Source of the DNA: Ramlibacter humi
Lineage (GTDB): Bacteria; Pseudomonadota; Gammaproteobacteria; Burkholderiales; Burkholderiaceae_C
Length of the DNA: 64,000 nucleotides
Direction of reading: 5' to 3'
NCBI RefSeq assembly: GCF_004681975.1
Contig: NZ_SMLK01000001.1
Coordinates: 682,001 to 746,000, forward strand
The notes under the pieces are model-generated. The model saw nothing but the letters and a program-made list of their open reading frames with translations, searched no databases and was not told the origin of the DNA. Made by a program: the position numbers and the translations under genes. This document shows, piece by piece, positions 32,999 to 41,756 of this stretch. Each line of letters starts with the position of its first letter. Within the stretch, counting starts at the first letter, position 1.

Positions 32999-35044
32999 TC
33001 AGCCCGGCGCCACCGGCGCTGGCCGCGTGCGATAGAACGTCAGCGGCATCTCCGCCATCTCCTTCGCCCGCTGAAGCCTCACGCCCGGCTTCATCTTCCC
33101 GACCACGTGCATCTCGCACGGCTTGCAGTCGAAGCGCAGGGTGAGCTTCTCCTTGCCGTTGATCAACTGCAGCGGCTCGGCCTTGATGGTGCCCTTGACG
33201 CCGACCACGCCCTTGGCCTGCTTGGGGCACAGGCTCATGGACCAGCGCACGCAGTGCTTGGTGATCATGAGGCTGGCTTCGCCTTCCTCTTCGTGGCTTT
33301 CGTAGGCGGCGGCGATCACCTTCACGCCGTGCTTCGCGTAGAAGTCGTGCGCCTTCTGGTTGAAGACGTTGGCCAGGTAGGTGAGGGTGTCTTCGGGGTA
33401 GGGCGCGGGCGGTTCCACCGGCTTGCCGCGCAGGGGCCGCTGGTACGCGGCGAGCCGTGCAGCTTCCAGCTTCTCGACCGCGTCGCGGCGCAGTTGGTTG
33501 ACCAGTGACGACGGCACGAACCACGGCTGCGACAGCTTCAGCTGAACGTCTACTGGCTCGAAGATGGTGTTGCCGAAGCGGGCCACGTGCTCGCGCAGGC
33601 CGGCTTCCTGGCGCCCGGCGTCGCGCGCAGGTTCCTTCGCGTGCGGTGCCGACGCTTCGGCGGCGTGCCCGTCCTCGTCGGTGAGCAGCAGGCAAAAACC
33701 TTGCGCCGTTTCCTCGAACGAGGCCCACACGCCGATGCGGCGGTCGCTGGACTTCTTCTCCAGCGTGCGCACCCAGTCCATGTCGCGGTTGCGATTGAGC
33801 TGCGTGCCCTTGCGAAGGTCGCGCAGGCCGGCGATCGGGTCCTTGGGGAAAACGCGCCACGCATTGCGCGCGGGAGTGCCTCCACTCCGGCCCTCCCCCA
33901 GAGGGGAAGGGACGGAGGTCCGTTCGGCGCGGTTGATCGCCACGCCGACCAGTTCCTTCTGCAAGTCGTAGTAGCAAAGCCCGTCGCCGTTGTGCAGCAC
34001 GGCCTTCGGGTCCTCACACTCGAGTTCAAGCGAATCGGGGTTCACCTTCGTGACCCAGCCGATGGCGCGGCCCGGGTTCTTGGGCGAATCCATCGCCGCG
34101 ATGTCGTCTTGCCGTCCATTGACGAAGTAGTCGGTGAACTCGCGGTTGAAGTTCTGGTCCGGGTCGGGCGTGAAGGTGAAGGTGGTGCGGCCGCTGGAAG
34201 CGCGCGACAACGGGAATGCACTGCCTTCGCGGTCCTCGATCAGTTCGTCGAACAGCCGCCGGTAGTGGGCGGTGATGTTCTTCACGTAGCCCATGTCCTT
34301 GTAGCGGCCCTCGATCTTGAAGCTGCGCACGCCGGCGTCCACCAGCGCGCCCAGGTTGGCGCTCTGGTTGTTGTCCTTCATCGACAGCACGTGCTTGTCG
34401 TGCGCGACGAAGCGCCCTTGCGAGTCCACCACCTGGTAGGGCAGGCGGCAGGCCTGCGAGCAGTCGCCGCGGTTGGCGCTGCGGCCGGTGTGCGCGTGGC
34501 TGATGTAGCACTGGCCGCTGTACGCCACGCACAGCGCGCCGTGGATGAAGAACTCCACCTTGCAGCGCTCGGCGTCCAGCGCCTCGTGGATCTCGCGAAT
34601 CTGCTCCAGCGTCAGCTCGCGCGCCAGCACCATCTGCGAGAAGCCCACGTCCTGCAGGAACTTCGCCTTCTCCACCGTGCGGATGTCGGTCTGCGTGCTG
34701 GCGTGCAGCTGGATGGGGGGCAGGTCCAGCTCCAGCAGGCCCATGTCCTGGATGATCAGCACGTCGGCGCCTGCGTGGTACACGTCCCAGGCCATGCGGC
34801 GCGCGGCTTCCAGTTCGTCGTCGCGCAGGATGGTGTTGTGGGTGACGAAGATGCGCGAGCCGAAACGGCGGGCGTGGCGCGCCAGGCGCTCGATGTCCTG
34901 CACCGAGTTGCCGGCGGAGACGCGCGCGCCGAAGTCGGGGCCGCCGATGTACACGGCATCGGCGCCATGGTTGATGGCTTCGATGCCGATGTCCGCGTCG
35001 CGAGCGGGCGCGAGCAGTTCGAGCTGGTGGCTCTGCAGCGACAT
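32999..35044 (-). CDS. rlhA: U32-family 23S rRNA C2501 hydroxylase-like protein
   Basis: A 681-residue U32-family protein. It begins LELLAPARDADIGIEAINHGADAVYIGGP and has the U32 signature (EFFIHGALCVAYSGQCYISHA) with Cys residues in CSQACRLPYQ that may bind an iron-sulfur cluster. A C-terminal collagenase-like domain ends CVRWSMSLCPKQ and CKPCEMHVVG. This two-domain layout matches E. coli RlhA/YdcP (653 residues), which makes 5-hydroxycytidine in 23S rRNA, rather than the shorter TrhP. Residues about 377-391 (SVPSPLGEGRSGGTP) look like a translated intergenic repeat inserted in frame. RlhA function is inferred. Confidence 0.85.
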   Translation of the reverse strand: MSLQSHQLELLAPARDADIGIEAINHGADAVYIGGPDFGARVSAGNSVQDIERLARHARRFGSRIFVTHNTILRDDELEAARRMAWDVYHAGADVLIIQDMGLLELDLPPIQLHASTQTDIRTVEKAKFLQDVGFSQMVLARELTLEQIREIHEALDAERCKVEFFIHGALCVAYSGQCYISHAHTGRSANRGDCSQACRLPYQVVDSQGRFVAHDKHVLSMKDNNQSANLGALVDAGVRSFKIEGRYKDMGYVKNITAHYRRLFDELIEDREGSAFPLSRASSGRTTFTFTPDPDQNFNREFTDYFVNGRQDDIAAMDSPKNPGRAIGWVTKVNPDSLELECEDPKAVLHNGDGLCYYDLQKELVGVAINRAERTSVPSPLGEGRSGGTPARNAWRVFPKDPIAGLRDLRKGTQLNRNRDMDWVRTLEKKSSDRRIGVWASFEETAQGFCLLLTDEDGHAAEASAPHAKEPARDAGRQEAGLREHVARFGNTIFEPVDVQLKLSQPWFVPSSLVNQLRRDAVEKLEAARLAAYQRPLRGKPVEPPAPYPEDTLTYLANVFNQKAHDFYAKHGVKVIAAAYESHEEEGEASLMITKHCVRWSMSLCPKQAKGVVGVKGTIKAEPLQLINGKEKLTLRFDCKPCEMHVVGKMKPGVRLQRAKEMAEMPLTFYRTRPAPVAPG
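33879..33918. repeat. Hairpin repeat inserted in frame in the rlhA-like gene
   Basis: Hairpin with outer arms CCTCC/GGAGG and inner arms CCCTCCCCC/GGGGAAGGG, one mismatch, around an AGA loop. Read on the minus strand it encodes VPSPLGEGRSGG, the peptide typical of translated intergenic repeats of this sort. It sits between conserved VGVAINRAER and WRVFPKDPIAGLRDL, probably in a surface loop. Confidence 0.6.
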
Positions 35045-35096
35045 GGGGGGAGGGGTCCAGGCGGGGAAAGCGGGCGATTTTAGGTGCCAGGCCTTG

Positions 35097-35138
35097 ACCG
35101 TTCCCTCTCGAACGGTTGAAATGTAACTTCAAGTTACA
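35097..35138. promoter_or_regulatory. Two perfect palindromes within a candidate promoter
   Basis: In the 138 bp between the divergent rlhA-like gene and a small plus-strand gene, TTGACC (35094-35099) and TGAAAT (35117-35122) form a possible promoter with a 17 bp spacer. Between them is the inverted repeat ACCGTTC-N6-GAACGGT (35097-35103, 35110-35116). Overlapping the -10 end is TGTAACTTCAAGTTACA (35122-35138), a perfect 8 bp palindrome with a one-base centre. Two such sites suggest one or two regulators (TetR- or MerR-type sizes); none is identified. Confidence 0.55.
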
Positions 35139-35182
35139 GGAGGTAGGGCGGCGCAGCCTGCCGCTCGTCCCGACACACTCCG

Positions 35183-35476
35183 ATGCTGTTCAAGTTCTTC
35201 AAGCGCGCGGAGCCGCCGGCCCCTGCCGCGCGGCCCCGGCCGGTGCGCAGCGCGCGGCCGGCTGCCGCACCGGCGATCCACGAACCGCCCCCGATGCCCG
35301 AGGTGAAGGAAGACCACGACGAGTCGGCGTGGGACCTCTGGGAGCAGTCGCAGTTCCAGCTGGACAGCCAGCTGGGCCCGCTGTCGGCGGCCGACTCGGT
35401 GAAAGTCAACGACACGGCGCCGAAGAAGGGCAATGCCGACGACGCGTATTCGCGCATCGGCAAGAACCACCGCTAG
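35183..35476 (+). CDS. Small hypothetical protein
   Basis: A 97-residue protein I do not recognise. It has a short basic start (MLFKFFKRAE), a Pro/Ala/Arg-rich stretch, then an acidic part (EVKEDHDESAWDLWEQSQFQLDSQLGPL) and a basic end (YSRIGKNHR). It is probably soluble or partly disordered, without a signal peptide. An AGGAGG lies 39 bases upstream, too far to serve this ATG. It sits just downstream of the palindrome-rich control region, so it is the likely regulated gene there. Confidence 0.55.
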   Translation: MLFKFFKRAEPPAPAARPRPVRSARPAAAPAIHEPPPMPEVKEDHDESAWDLWEQSQFQLDSQLGPLSAADSVKVNDTAPKKGNADDAYSRIGKNHR

Positions 35477-35519
35477 CTTTTGCCCGGCGGCGCGACGGCG
35501 GCGCCTCCGCGACCGGTCA

Positions 35520-36386
35520 TCAGAAATCCAGCTTCTGGCCGGGTTCCAGCAGGATCATCTTCGGGCTGCCGCTGCCCAGCGCCGCTTCGAATTCGGCCGG
35601 CGTGCCGCGCAGCTGCGGCGTGGTGCCGAAGTGGATGGGGATGGCGTACCTGGGCTTGATCATGTCGCGCACCGCCGCGGCGGCGTCCTGCGGGCTCATG
35701 ACGAAGTGGTTGCCGATCGGCACCATCACCACGTCGGGCTTGTACATGTCGCCGATCAGCTTCATGTCGCCGAAGACGGCGGTATCGCCCATGTGCCAGA
35801 CCTTGAAGCCGTTCTCCATCTCGATGATGTAGCCCACGGGTTCGCCGCCGGGCAGCACGATGGATTTCCCGGCGGCATCCTTCCAGTCAAGCTCGGACGA
35901 ATGCTCCGCGCGCACCGCCGTGATCCTGGGGCCGTTGGCGCCGAAGGGCAGCACGGTGCCGCCCTTGCCGGAGCGCGGCGCCAGGTTGGCGGGCAGGATG
36001 CTGTACGCGGCAATGGTCGAACCCAGGCCGGCGGGGGCGTACAGCGGCGCGTTGTTCATCTTCGCCAGCTCCGGCGCGTCGGCGAAGTGGTCGAAGTGCG
36101 CGTGCGTCACCAGGATCAGGTCCACCTTGCCCAGGGCGTTCAGGTCCTTGAAGTTCGCGGGCGTCTTCGGGTTGGTCTTCAGCCACGGGTCGATCACGAT
36201 CACCTTGCCGCCGGGCGTGGTGATGCGCGTGGTGGCCTGGCCCAGCCACAGCACTTCGGTCTTGCCCGCGGCGACCTGGCCTGGGGGCATCGGCTTCGGC
36301 GCGGTAGCCACCGGGCCCGGGCCGGCGGCGCAGCCGGCGAGGACGGCGGAGAGCAGGGCGGCGAGAAGGAACGCAGTCTTGCGCAT
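35520..36386 (-). CDS. Metal-dependent hydrolase, beta-lactamase fold, lipoprotein
   Basis: A 288-residue member of the UPF0173/UlaG-like metallo-hydrolases. It has a lipoprotein signal (LLSAVLAGC), then VLWLGQATTRITTPGGKVIVIDPWL, the metal site THAHFDHFAD (HxHxDH-type), a mid-protein GDTAVFGD Asp and late PIHFGT His. The ATG at 36386 precedes the signal. The lipobox implies attachment to a membrane facing the periplasm, uncommon since relatives are usually cytosolic. Substrate unknown. Divergent from the next gene. Confidence 0.8.
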   Translation of the reverse strand: MRKTAFLLAALLSAVLAGCAAGPGPVATAPKPMPPGQVAAGKTEVLWLGQATTRITTPGGKVIVIDPWLKTNPKTPANFKDLNALGKVDLILVTHAHFDHFADAPELAKMNNAPLYAPAGLGSTIAAYSILPANLAPRSGKGGTVLPFGANGPRITAVRAEHSSELDWKDAAGKSIVLPGGEPVGYIIEMENGFKVWHMGDTAVFGDMKLIGDMYKPDVVMVPIGNHFVMSPQDAAAAVRDMIKPRYAIPIHFGTTPQLRGTPAEFEAALGSGSPKMILLEPGQKLDF

Positions 36387-36489
36387 GGTGGAGAAGCTCC
36401 TTGGTGTTGGCATGCCACCCGAATTGGAGCGAAGCCCGGCACGTCGCGTGCAACGGGAAAACCCGCAACGCGCCCTACACTCGGCGCCC

Positions 36490-37227
36490 ATGCCTGGTGC
36501 ACGTTACGACCGACTCGACGCGCTTCGCGGCGCCGCCATCGTCTGGATGACGGCGTTCCATTTCTGCTTCGACCTCAACCACTTCGGCTGGATCCGCCAG
36601 GACTTCCTGCGCGACCCGGTGTGGACCTGGCAGCGCACGTGCATCGTCAGCCTGTTCCTCTTCACCGCGGGGCTGTCGCAGGCCGTCGCGCACGCGCAGG
36701 GCCAAGGCTGGCCGCGCTTCTGGCGCCGATGTGCCCAGGTGGCCGGTTGCGCGCTGCTGGTGACCGCGGGCTCGTGGTTCATGTTCCCCCGCAGCTACAT
36801 CTTCTTCGGCGTGCTGCACGGCATCGCGGTGATGCTGGTCGTGGTGCGGCTCACGGGGGGATGGGGCCGCTGGTTGTGGCCGGCAGGCCTTCTCGCCATT
36901 GGCCTGGCGCTGGCCGCGCCGTGGGCACATGCGCACTGGCCCGCGCTGGAGTTCCTGAACCGGCCGCCGTTCCACTGGCTGGGGCTGGTGAGCCGCAAGC
37001 CTTTCACCGAGGACTACGTGCCGCTGTTCCCCTGGCTGGGCGTGATGTGGTGGGGCATGGCGGCGGGGCAGTGGCTGCTGGCGGAACGGCCGCAGGTGCT
37101 TCGTGGTGCGCTGCCGCCGCAAGCCGGCTGGCTGGCCTGGATGGGGCGGTGGAGCCTCACCTGGTACATGCTGCACCAGCCGGTGATGATCGGCGCGGTG
37201 ATGGGCGTGACGGCGCTGGCACGCTGA
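36490..37227 (+). CDS. DUF1624/HGSNAT-type membrane protein
   Basis: A 245-residue polytopic inner-membrane protein with the DUF1624 start (RYDRLDALRGAAIVWMTAFHFCFDLNHFG) and about six hydrophobic helices. Relatives include heparan-alpha-glucosaminide N-acetyltransferase, which moves acetyl across membranes. The conserved His in MTAFHFCFD is a candidate active residue. Actual substrate in bacteria is unknown. Its 3' end meets a hairpin terminator and the convergent parvulin gene. Confidence 0.75.
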   Translation: MPGARYDRLDALRGAAIVWMTAFHFCFDLNHFGWIRQDFLRDPVWTWQRTCIVSLFLFTAGLSQAVAHAQGQGWPRFWRRCAQVAGCALLVTAGSWFMFPRSYIFFGVLHGIAVMLVVVRLTGGWGRWLWPAGLLAIGLALAAPWAHAHWPALEFLNRPPFHWLGLVSRKPFTEDYVPLFPWLGVMWWGMAAGQWLLAERPQVLRGALPPQAGWLAWMGRWSLTWYMLHQPVMIGAVMGVTALAR

Positions 37228-37235
37228 AATGAAAA

Positions 37236-37255
37236 AACGGCCCCGAGGGGCCGTT
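37236..37255 (-). terminator. Rho-independent terminator of the parvulin operon
   Basis: AACGGCCCC (37236-37244) pairs with GGGGCCGTT (37247-37255) around a two-base loop. On the minus strand it is followed by a run of six T (37233-37238 complement), the classic form, so it ends the selO-msrB-yciB-bolA-parvulin unit. On the plus strand the T tract is weak, but it may also stop the convergent DUF1624 gene. Confidence 0.85.
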
Positions 37256-37276
37256 CGTCCTTGCTGCCGGAAGTCC

Positions 37277-38056
37277 TTATTCGACTTTGGCGCTCTTGCG
37301 CAGGTCTTCCTGGAATTTCGCCAGCTTCTGCTGCTGCAGCGACTGCGCGACCTGCGGCTTCACTTCTTCCAGCTTGGGCAGCTGCGCTTCGCGCACGTCG
37401 TCCAGGCGGATGATGTGGTAGCCGAACTGGGTCTTCACCGGTTCCGGCGTGGTCTGGCCCTTGTTCAGCTTGATCATGGCCTGCGAGAACTCGGGCACGT
37501 AGCTGGCCGCGTTGGCCCAGTCCAGGTCGCCGCCGTTGGCGCCCGACCCCGGGTCCTTGGACTGCTTCTTGGCGATGTCCTCGAACTTCGCGCCCTTCTT
37601 CAGGTCGGCGATGATCTTCTTGGCCTGCGCTTCGTCGGCCACCAGGATGTGGCGGGCCTTGTATTCCTTGCCGCCGTTGGCCGCGACGAACTTGTCGTAT
37701 TCGGCCTTGATCTCTTCGTCGGTGACCGGGTTCTTCTTCTGGTAGTCGGCGAACAGCTCGCGGATCAGCAGCGCCTGGCGCGCCAGCTCCATCTGGTTCT
37801 TGTAGTCGTCGGTGGCGTCCAGGCCGCGCTTCTGCGCTTCCTGCATGAAGACTTCGCGCGCGATGACTTCGTCCTTCAGCTGGTCGGTCACTTCGGGCGT
37901 GATGGGCCGGCCCGTCTTCGCGAGCTGCGCGGCCAGCGCGTCGACACGCGCCTTGGGAACCGGCTTGCCGTTGACGACGGCCACGTTCTGGGCCAGCGCC
38001 GGCAGGGCGGCGCACAGGGTGGCGGCGGCCACGGCCGCGAGCAGGTGCTTTTTCAT
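37277..38056 (-). CDS. Periplasmic parvulin-type peptidyl-prolyl isomerase
   Basis: A 259-residue foldase. It has a cleavable signal (MKKHLLAAVAAATLCAALPALAQ), an N-terminal helical SurA-like region (about 25-130), and one PpiC/rotamase domain with KARHILVADEAQAKKIIADLKKGAKFEDIAKKQSKDP and FGYHIIRLDDVR, then a helical tail. It resembles the single-domain parvulins of betaproteobacteria rather than SurA (two domains). It is the last gene of its operon, 40 bp after bolA, before a strong terminator. Confidence 0.9.
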   Translation of the reverse strand: MKKHLLAAVAAATLCAALPALAQNVAVVNGKPVPKARVDALAAQLAKTGRPITPEVTDQLKDEVIAREVFMQEAQKRGLDATDDYKNQMELARQALLIRELFADYQKKNPVTDEEIKAEYDKFVAANGGKEYKARHILVADEAQAKKIIADLKKGAKFEDIAKKQSKDPGSGANGGDLDWANAASYVPEFSQAMIKLNKGQTTPEPVKTQFGYHIIRLDDVREAQLPKLEEVKPQVAQSLQQQKLAKFQEDLRKSAKVE

Positions 38057-38096
38057 GGGAATCCCTCTCGTGAGGTCAGACGGAAAGCGGGGAGGA

Positions 38097-38363
38097 CTAG
38101 GGGGTTTCGATGGCCAGGGCGTGCAGCCCGGCGTCGATGTACTCGCGCAGCGCATCATACACAAGCCGGTGCCGGGCCACCCTGGAGCGCCCTTCGAACA
38201 GCGGCGAGTCGATGCGCACGCGAAAGTGGGTGCCGAAGCCGGTTCCATCGGCGCCCGCGTGGCCCGCGTGCTGGTAGCTCTCGTCGAGCACCTCCACGCG
38301 CGAAGGCGACAGCTTTTCCTGCAGCCGGACGCGCAGGGCGTCGGCGGTGATGCCGGTGCTCAA
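38097..38363 (-). CDS. bolA: BolA family protein, TTG start
   Basis: An 88-residue BolA/IbaG-type protein; the family partners monothiol glutaredoxins in iron-sulfur trafficking. It has the fold FGTHFRVRIDSPLFEGRSRVARHRLVYDAL, with the helix-turn-helix-like RHRLVY, and an H in HFRV that may take part in cluster binding. No ATG is available; a TTG at 38363 overlaps the yciB stop as TTGA, a sign of coupled translation. Length is normal from that codon. Confidence 0.85.
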   Translation of the reverse strand: MSTGITADALRVRLQEKLSPSRVEVLDESYQHAGHAGADGTGFGTHFRVRIDSPLFEGRSRVARHRLVYDALREYIDAGLHALAIETP

Positions 38364-38910
38364 GGGTTGCCGCCCTCGGCCGGGTCGGGGTCCTTCACCA
38401 GCCTGCTCATGTACACGGCCTGGGCGATGACGAACACCACCATCAGCCCGAACAGGCCGAACACCTTGAAGTTCACCCACGCCTGCTCGCTGAAGTTCAT
38501 CGCCACCCAGAGGTTCAGCGCGCCCATCGCGGCGAAGAAGCCGCACCAGCTCCAGGTGAGCACCTTCCAGGCAGCGTCGGGCAGCTCCATCTGGCTGCCC
38601 ATCGCCGACTTCAGCAGGTTGCGCTTGAGCACCAGCTGGCCGAAAGCCAGGACCGCGGCGAAGCACCAGTACAGGATTGACGGCTTCCACTTGATGAACA
38701 GCGGGTCGTGCAGCGCGATGGTGGCGCCGCCGAAGACGACGATCACCGCCAGGCTGAGCCACTGCATTGGCTCCACCTTGCCGGTGGACCAGCGCAGGTA
38801 CGCGATCTGCGCGATGGTGGCGGCGATGGCCACGCCGGTGGCCACCCAGATGTCCCACAGCTTGTAGGCGACGAAGAAGACCGCGATGGGCGCGAAGTCG
38901 ATGAGGATCT

Positions 38911-38914
<4 letters not shown>
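38360..38914 (-). CDS. yciB: Intracellular septation protein A family (YciB)
   Basis: A 184-residue inner-membrane protein with five to six helices, beginning [26 protein letters not shown], which is diagnostic of YciB/IspA. In E. coli it affects cell envelope integrity and division. It overlaps msrB upstream as ATGA and bolA downstream as TTGA, so the three are translated as a chain. Confidence 0.93.
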
Positions 38915-39314
<400 letters not shown>

Positions 39315-39318
<4 letters not shown>

Positions 39319-40805
39319 GAGGAGCAGCTGATCTCGATGTTCGATGCCCAGTCGGGCGGGAAGCCGGCCATGTCTTCGTGTTCGGGATGCTCGTCGAAGG
39401 GGGCGTGGAGGACTTTCAGGAGATTGGCGACTGGGCCGAAATCCTTTTCCTTCGCGCGCCGGATCGCCAGCTCGGCCAAGTGGTTTCGAAGCACGAACTT
39501 GGGGTTGGTTCCCAGCATTTCGAGCCCCGCCGCCGCGCGGTCCGCCGGCAGGCGGGCGGCGTAGTCTAGCCACCAGGCGTCGAAGGCCGTACGGTCGAGG
39601 AAGAGATCCCGCACCGCATCGTTGGAGCCGCCCGCCACCGCGTGCGAAAGACGGCGCCAGAAGATCGTCCAGTCCACTTTGTCCTGGGCCAGCAGCTTGA
39701 GCGCGCGCTCGATCAGGTCGCGGTCAGCGTCCTGGACATCGCCCAGGCCGAGCTTGGCGCTCATGCGTTTTTGCAGTTCGCGCGGGAAGACGGTCTTGTA
39801 CGGCTCCAGCGCGGCCAGTGTGAGCTCCTCGCTGCCGATCAGCGGGTAGAGCGCCTGGCCCAGGCAGAACAGGTTCCAGTAGGCGACGTTGGGCTGCCGG
39901 TTGTACGCGTAGCGGCCGGTCTCGTCGCTGTGGTTGCAGATGTGGTTGGGATCGAAGGCGTCGAGAAACTGGAACGGGCCGTAGTCGATGGTCAGGCCCA
40001 GGATGCTCATGTTGTCGGTGTTCATCACGCCGTGGCAGAAGCCCGCCGCCTGCCACTGCGCCACCATCGCCGCCGTGCGTTCGCACACCTGTTCCAGCAG
40101 GTTGGCGTAGGGGTTGCCCGCGAACTTCTCGGAAGCGCGGCAGTGCGGATAGAAGCGGTCGATGACGTAGTCGGCCAGCTGGCGAAGTTCGGCGTCCTGC
40201 TCGCGCGAGGCGAAGTGCTCGAAGTGCCCGAAGCGGATGAAGCTGGGCGCGACGCGGATCACCACCGCGGCGGTCTCCATTTCCTCGCGCCGCACCGGCG
40301 CATCGGACCCGGCGACGCTCAATGCGCGAGTGGTCGGCACGCGCAGGCCGTGCATCGCCTCGGAGCCGAGGAATTCGCGGATGCTCGAGCGCAGCACGGC
40401 CCGCCCGTCGCCCATGCGCGAGTAGGGCGTGCGGCCGCTGCCCTTGTATTGCAGTTCCATCGGGCCGGACGGCGTTTCCAGTTCGCCCAGCAGCAGGGCC
40501 CGGCCGTCGCCCAGCTGCCCGGCCCAGACGCCGAACTGGTGGCCGCTGTAGACGCTGGCCAGCGGGCGGGTGCCGGTGACTGGTAGCGAGGCGGCCAGCG
40601 CACGCACCCCTTCGTGGCCCGCAAGCAACTCTTCAGGAAGCCCCAGCGTTCGAGCCAGCGGACGGTTCAGGCCGACGAGGTAAGGCGCGGGCAAAGGGGC
40701 CGGCGGCAGCTCCGTGTAGAACGAAGGGCCCAAACCGGCGAAGCCATCGCGCCAGGCGACGCCCAGATCCAGCGCGCCGGGCGGCGCCTCGATGACGGAA
40801 TCCAT
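39315..40805 (-). CDS. selO: Protein adenylyltransferase SelO (Cys form)
   Basis: Pseudokinase that transfers AMP to proteins under oxidative stress. The 496-residue protein has [61 protein letters not shown] and the metal-binding [20 protein letters not shown]. It ends CSS, where animal SelO has selenocysteine, so the bacterial Cys form keeps the redox position. The ATG at 40805 fits the family start. First gene of an overlapping unit with msrB. Confidence 0.95.
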
Positions 40806-40945
40806 GCCCCGATTGTCCGTCGGCGCGGGAGCCCCCTGGCATTTAAGGCAATGGCTTATTGGCAGGAAGCGCGGATGACCAAATAATGGTTGGGCAGTTC
40901 CTGCGGCCCACGGCCGCGCAGGGAGGACTCGACAGGCACCGATGC

Positions 40946-40961
40946 GGGGTTCGCATACCCC
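40946..40961 (+). promoter_or_regulatory. Hairpin upstream of the first synthase gene
   Basis: GGGGT-TCGCAT-ACCCC forms a perfect 5 bp stem with a six-base loop in the 282 bp between divergent selO and the GNAT-like gene. This gap also has the direct repeat CGCGACAAG twice, about 38 bp apart (40967 and 41007 regions). No consensus promoter is evident. The hairpin could be an operator or a leader RNA element; that is a guess. Confidence 0.25.
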
Positions 40962-41087
40962 CGTGGCCGCGACAAGACCGCCAAAGGCGGCAGACGGCCT
41001 GGCTATCGCGACAAGCGCCACCGCGGACGAATCGCGTCCGCGCGCAGCAGCGCATTCCTTCATCGACTTTTCCAGGGACTGACCCTC

Positions 41088-41755
41088 ATGCTGTCAACCG
41101 TGCTTCACACGCCCATGCCCCGCGCGGGCCTGGCCCAATTGCCGCCTGCCGCCTTCGAGCCCGAAGCCGCCGGCACCCGCGACATCGCCGTCGAAGACCT
41201 CACCATCCGCCGCCTGCAAAAGCAGTACGAGATCCGCGAGCTGGCGCAGCTGCGCGGCCAGATCGACCTGAAGGCGGCCACTTCGGTGGACCCGCATTTC
41301 GCCACCCGCGAAAAAAAAGAGACGAATTGGGCCTGGTCTTCGCTTTCGAACTGCATGACCGCCTGATCGGCACCATCCGCCTGGTCCCCCTGGGCCACGG
41401 CCTCACCCTCACCGAGCAATTGCTCAGCATCTCCGATCCCCAGGCGATGTCCCGCTGGCCCCAGGCCTGGGACGCCGGACGGCTGGTCGTCGCGCCCGAA
41501 TACCGGGTCGGCCAGGACGTCCTCAAGCGCTGCCTGCACCTCACATTGACCGACCTGCTGGAGCACGCCGACGTGCGGCACCTGGCCGGTTCCTGCACCC
41601 ATATCCTCAGCCGCCTGTACCGCCGCTTCGGTTTCTCGCTGTTCGCGCGCGACGTGCTGCTGCCCGGGACCGAGAAAACCTATTGCCTGATCCACGGCGA
41701 AGTTGGCCGCGTGCGCGAGGCGCTCGCGCCCGCCGCCGAGGCGGTGGAAGCCTGA
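41088..41755 (+). CDS. GNAT-fold FeeM/LuxI-like acyltransferase, split by -1 frameshift at A8
   Basis: Predicted signal synthase of a quorum-sensing-like module. Frame 0 from ATG 41088 gives 77 codons to base 41318 and would stop at 41366 (92 residues). Re-reading the last A of the A8 tract (-1) continues as [33 protein letters not shown] to a stop at 41755, giving 222 residues. The intact paralog at 54836-55492 (218 residues) aligns without a gap across the join: [20 protein letters not shown] against DPGMASLDSIKDALGLVMAF. GNAT features are the [11 protein letters not shown] strand, the VVAPEYR acyl-CoA-loop region and LYRRFGF. Expression would need ribosomal or transcriptional slippage, phase variation, or the missing A is a sequencing error. 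Confidence 0.8.
41311..41318 (+). other. A8 slippery tract at the frame change
   Basis: Eight A in a row read as GAA AAA AAA GAG in frame 0. The heptamer A AAA AAA fits the X XXY YYZ rule for -1 ribosomal slippage, and runs of eight or more A also allow RNA polymerase slippage or replication slippage. A -1 shift here restores the full acyltransferase exactly. I see no upstream AGGAGG-type stimulator; a downstream stem has not been shown. Confidence 0.7.
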
Positions 41756-41756
41756 C

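Noticed and set aside
40859-41755. Treating the C-terminal half of the synthase as a separate gene starting upstream at 40859
   Set aside because: The part before 41318 in that frame is unlike the paralog and Arg/Pro-rich, whereas joining frames at the A8 tract gives a gap-free match to the paralog.
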